60,482 nt of DNA, from the NCBI GenBank assembly GCA_000697055.1, contig JNDT01001897.1, positions 1 through 60,482 on the forward strand, written 5' to 3'. This document shows, piece after piece, positions 60,267-60,482 of the stretch (position 1 is the first letter of the stretch; each line of letters begins with the position of its first letter). Position numbers and translations under genes: made by a program. This DNA is from Saksenaea vasiformis B4078 (Eukaryota; Mucoromycota; Mucoromycetes; Mucorales; Saksenaeaceae). A model generated the notes under the pieces. The model did not search any database, was not told where the DNA came from, and was given only the letters and a program-made list of their open reading frames with translations.

Positions 60267-60482
60267 TCTCGCACACCTTAATTATTTCCTTATTCTATCC
60301 CTCGATTTTTGTATAAATACCCCACCTTTTCAATGAATAAAACATCAGGTTATAACAGCACAATCTTCTCTTGGTCTACTCTAGCCATCTCAAAAGGTCT
60401 TTTCCAAAGGTTTTTCTTTTATTTTCAAAGCCGCCTTTTATTGCTCTGCCTCCGTTGGTTATTCTCAAGAAACCATCGTTAC
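60198..60482 (+). mobile_element. LTR-like sequence at window edge
   Basis: A TATA box (TATAAATACCCC, about 60313) is followed only about 25 bp later by AATGAATAAAACATC, a polyadenylation-like signal, and then by a CT-rich tract. This compact promoter/polyA arrangement is typical of Ty3/gypsy LTRs. The right end and internal region are outside the window, and the left boundary (possibly TGTAGCAACTCGGG) is a guess. Confidence 0.35.

Noticed and set aside
1..60482. CRISPR arrays, bacterial operons, riboswitches
   Set aside because: No regularly spaced direct repeats with unique spacers. The spliced genes are eukaryotic, so bacterial feature types do not apply.

Overview
This window looks like nuclear DNA of a filamentous fungus, most probably an early-diverging one (Mucoromycota, Mucorales-like). 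The evidence is dense housekeeping genes on both strands, each split by many very short introns (mostly 44-65 nt, GTAAGT-type donors, CTAAC/CTGAC branch points, TAG/CAG acceptors), a GH46 chitosanase, a HEN1-type small-RNA methyltransferase, a Vts1/Smaug protein and pogo-like MITE debris. The taxonomic call is inference; no rRNA or tRNA was seen. Exon joins were worked out by hand from reading frame, splice signals and remembered family similarity. In almost every gene the exon lengths add to an intact frame.

Layout. 1-2881: an intact-looking but unrecognised multi-exon gene running off the left edge. 2.9-6.7 kb: gene-poor. 6.7-20.6 kb: TTC1-like TPR protein, Not4/CNOT4 E3 ligase, an unrecognised exon, a secreted GH46 chitosanase, a type II membrane glycosyltransferase-like protein, a PP6/Sit4-type phosphatase and TRAPPC2L. 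20.6-24.6 kb: gene-poor, with one MITE. 24.6-33 kb: the 21-exon proteasome activator Blm10/PA200 and phosphatidylserine synthase. 33-35.5 kb: empty. 35.5-44 kb: Slm1/2-like F-BAR/PH protein, SDR oxidoreductase, Vts1, a secreted protein of unknown role, a Coq11-like SDR and a small unknown protein. 44-46.6 kb: empty. 46.6-55.8 kb: KAT14/ATAC2-like acetyltransferase, Sct1/Gpt2-type acyltransferase, HEN1 and a C1-dysferlin-domain membrane protein.

The last 4.7 kb (55.9-60.5 kb) is a different kind of DNA: a candidate mobile element with a Fanzor/TnpB-like C-terminus, a T-rich minisatellite, an 870-bp foldback whose two arms differ almost only by C-to-T and G-to-A changes, inverted clusters of a short motif, and an LTR-like end.

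The genes do not form one pathway. Recurrent themes are lipid and membrane homeostasis (PS synthase, Sct1-type acyltransferase, Slm, Pex30-like protein, Coq11-like), mRNA and small-RNA control (Not4, Vts1, HEN1), and protein or chromatin control (Blm10, PP6, KAT14). Many are close divergent or convergent pairs. The most interesting points are the one-sided transition pattern in the foldback, the Fanzor-like element with candidate terminal repeats, the unrecognised gene at the left edge, three GC-AG introns and a possible 2-nt microexon.
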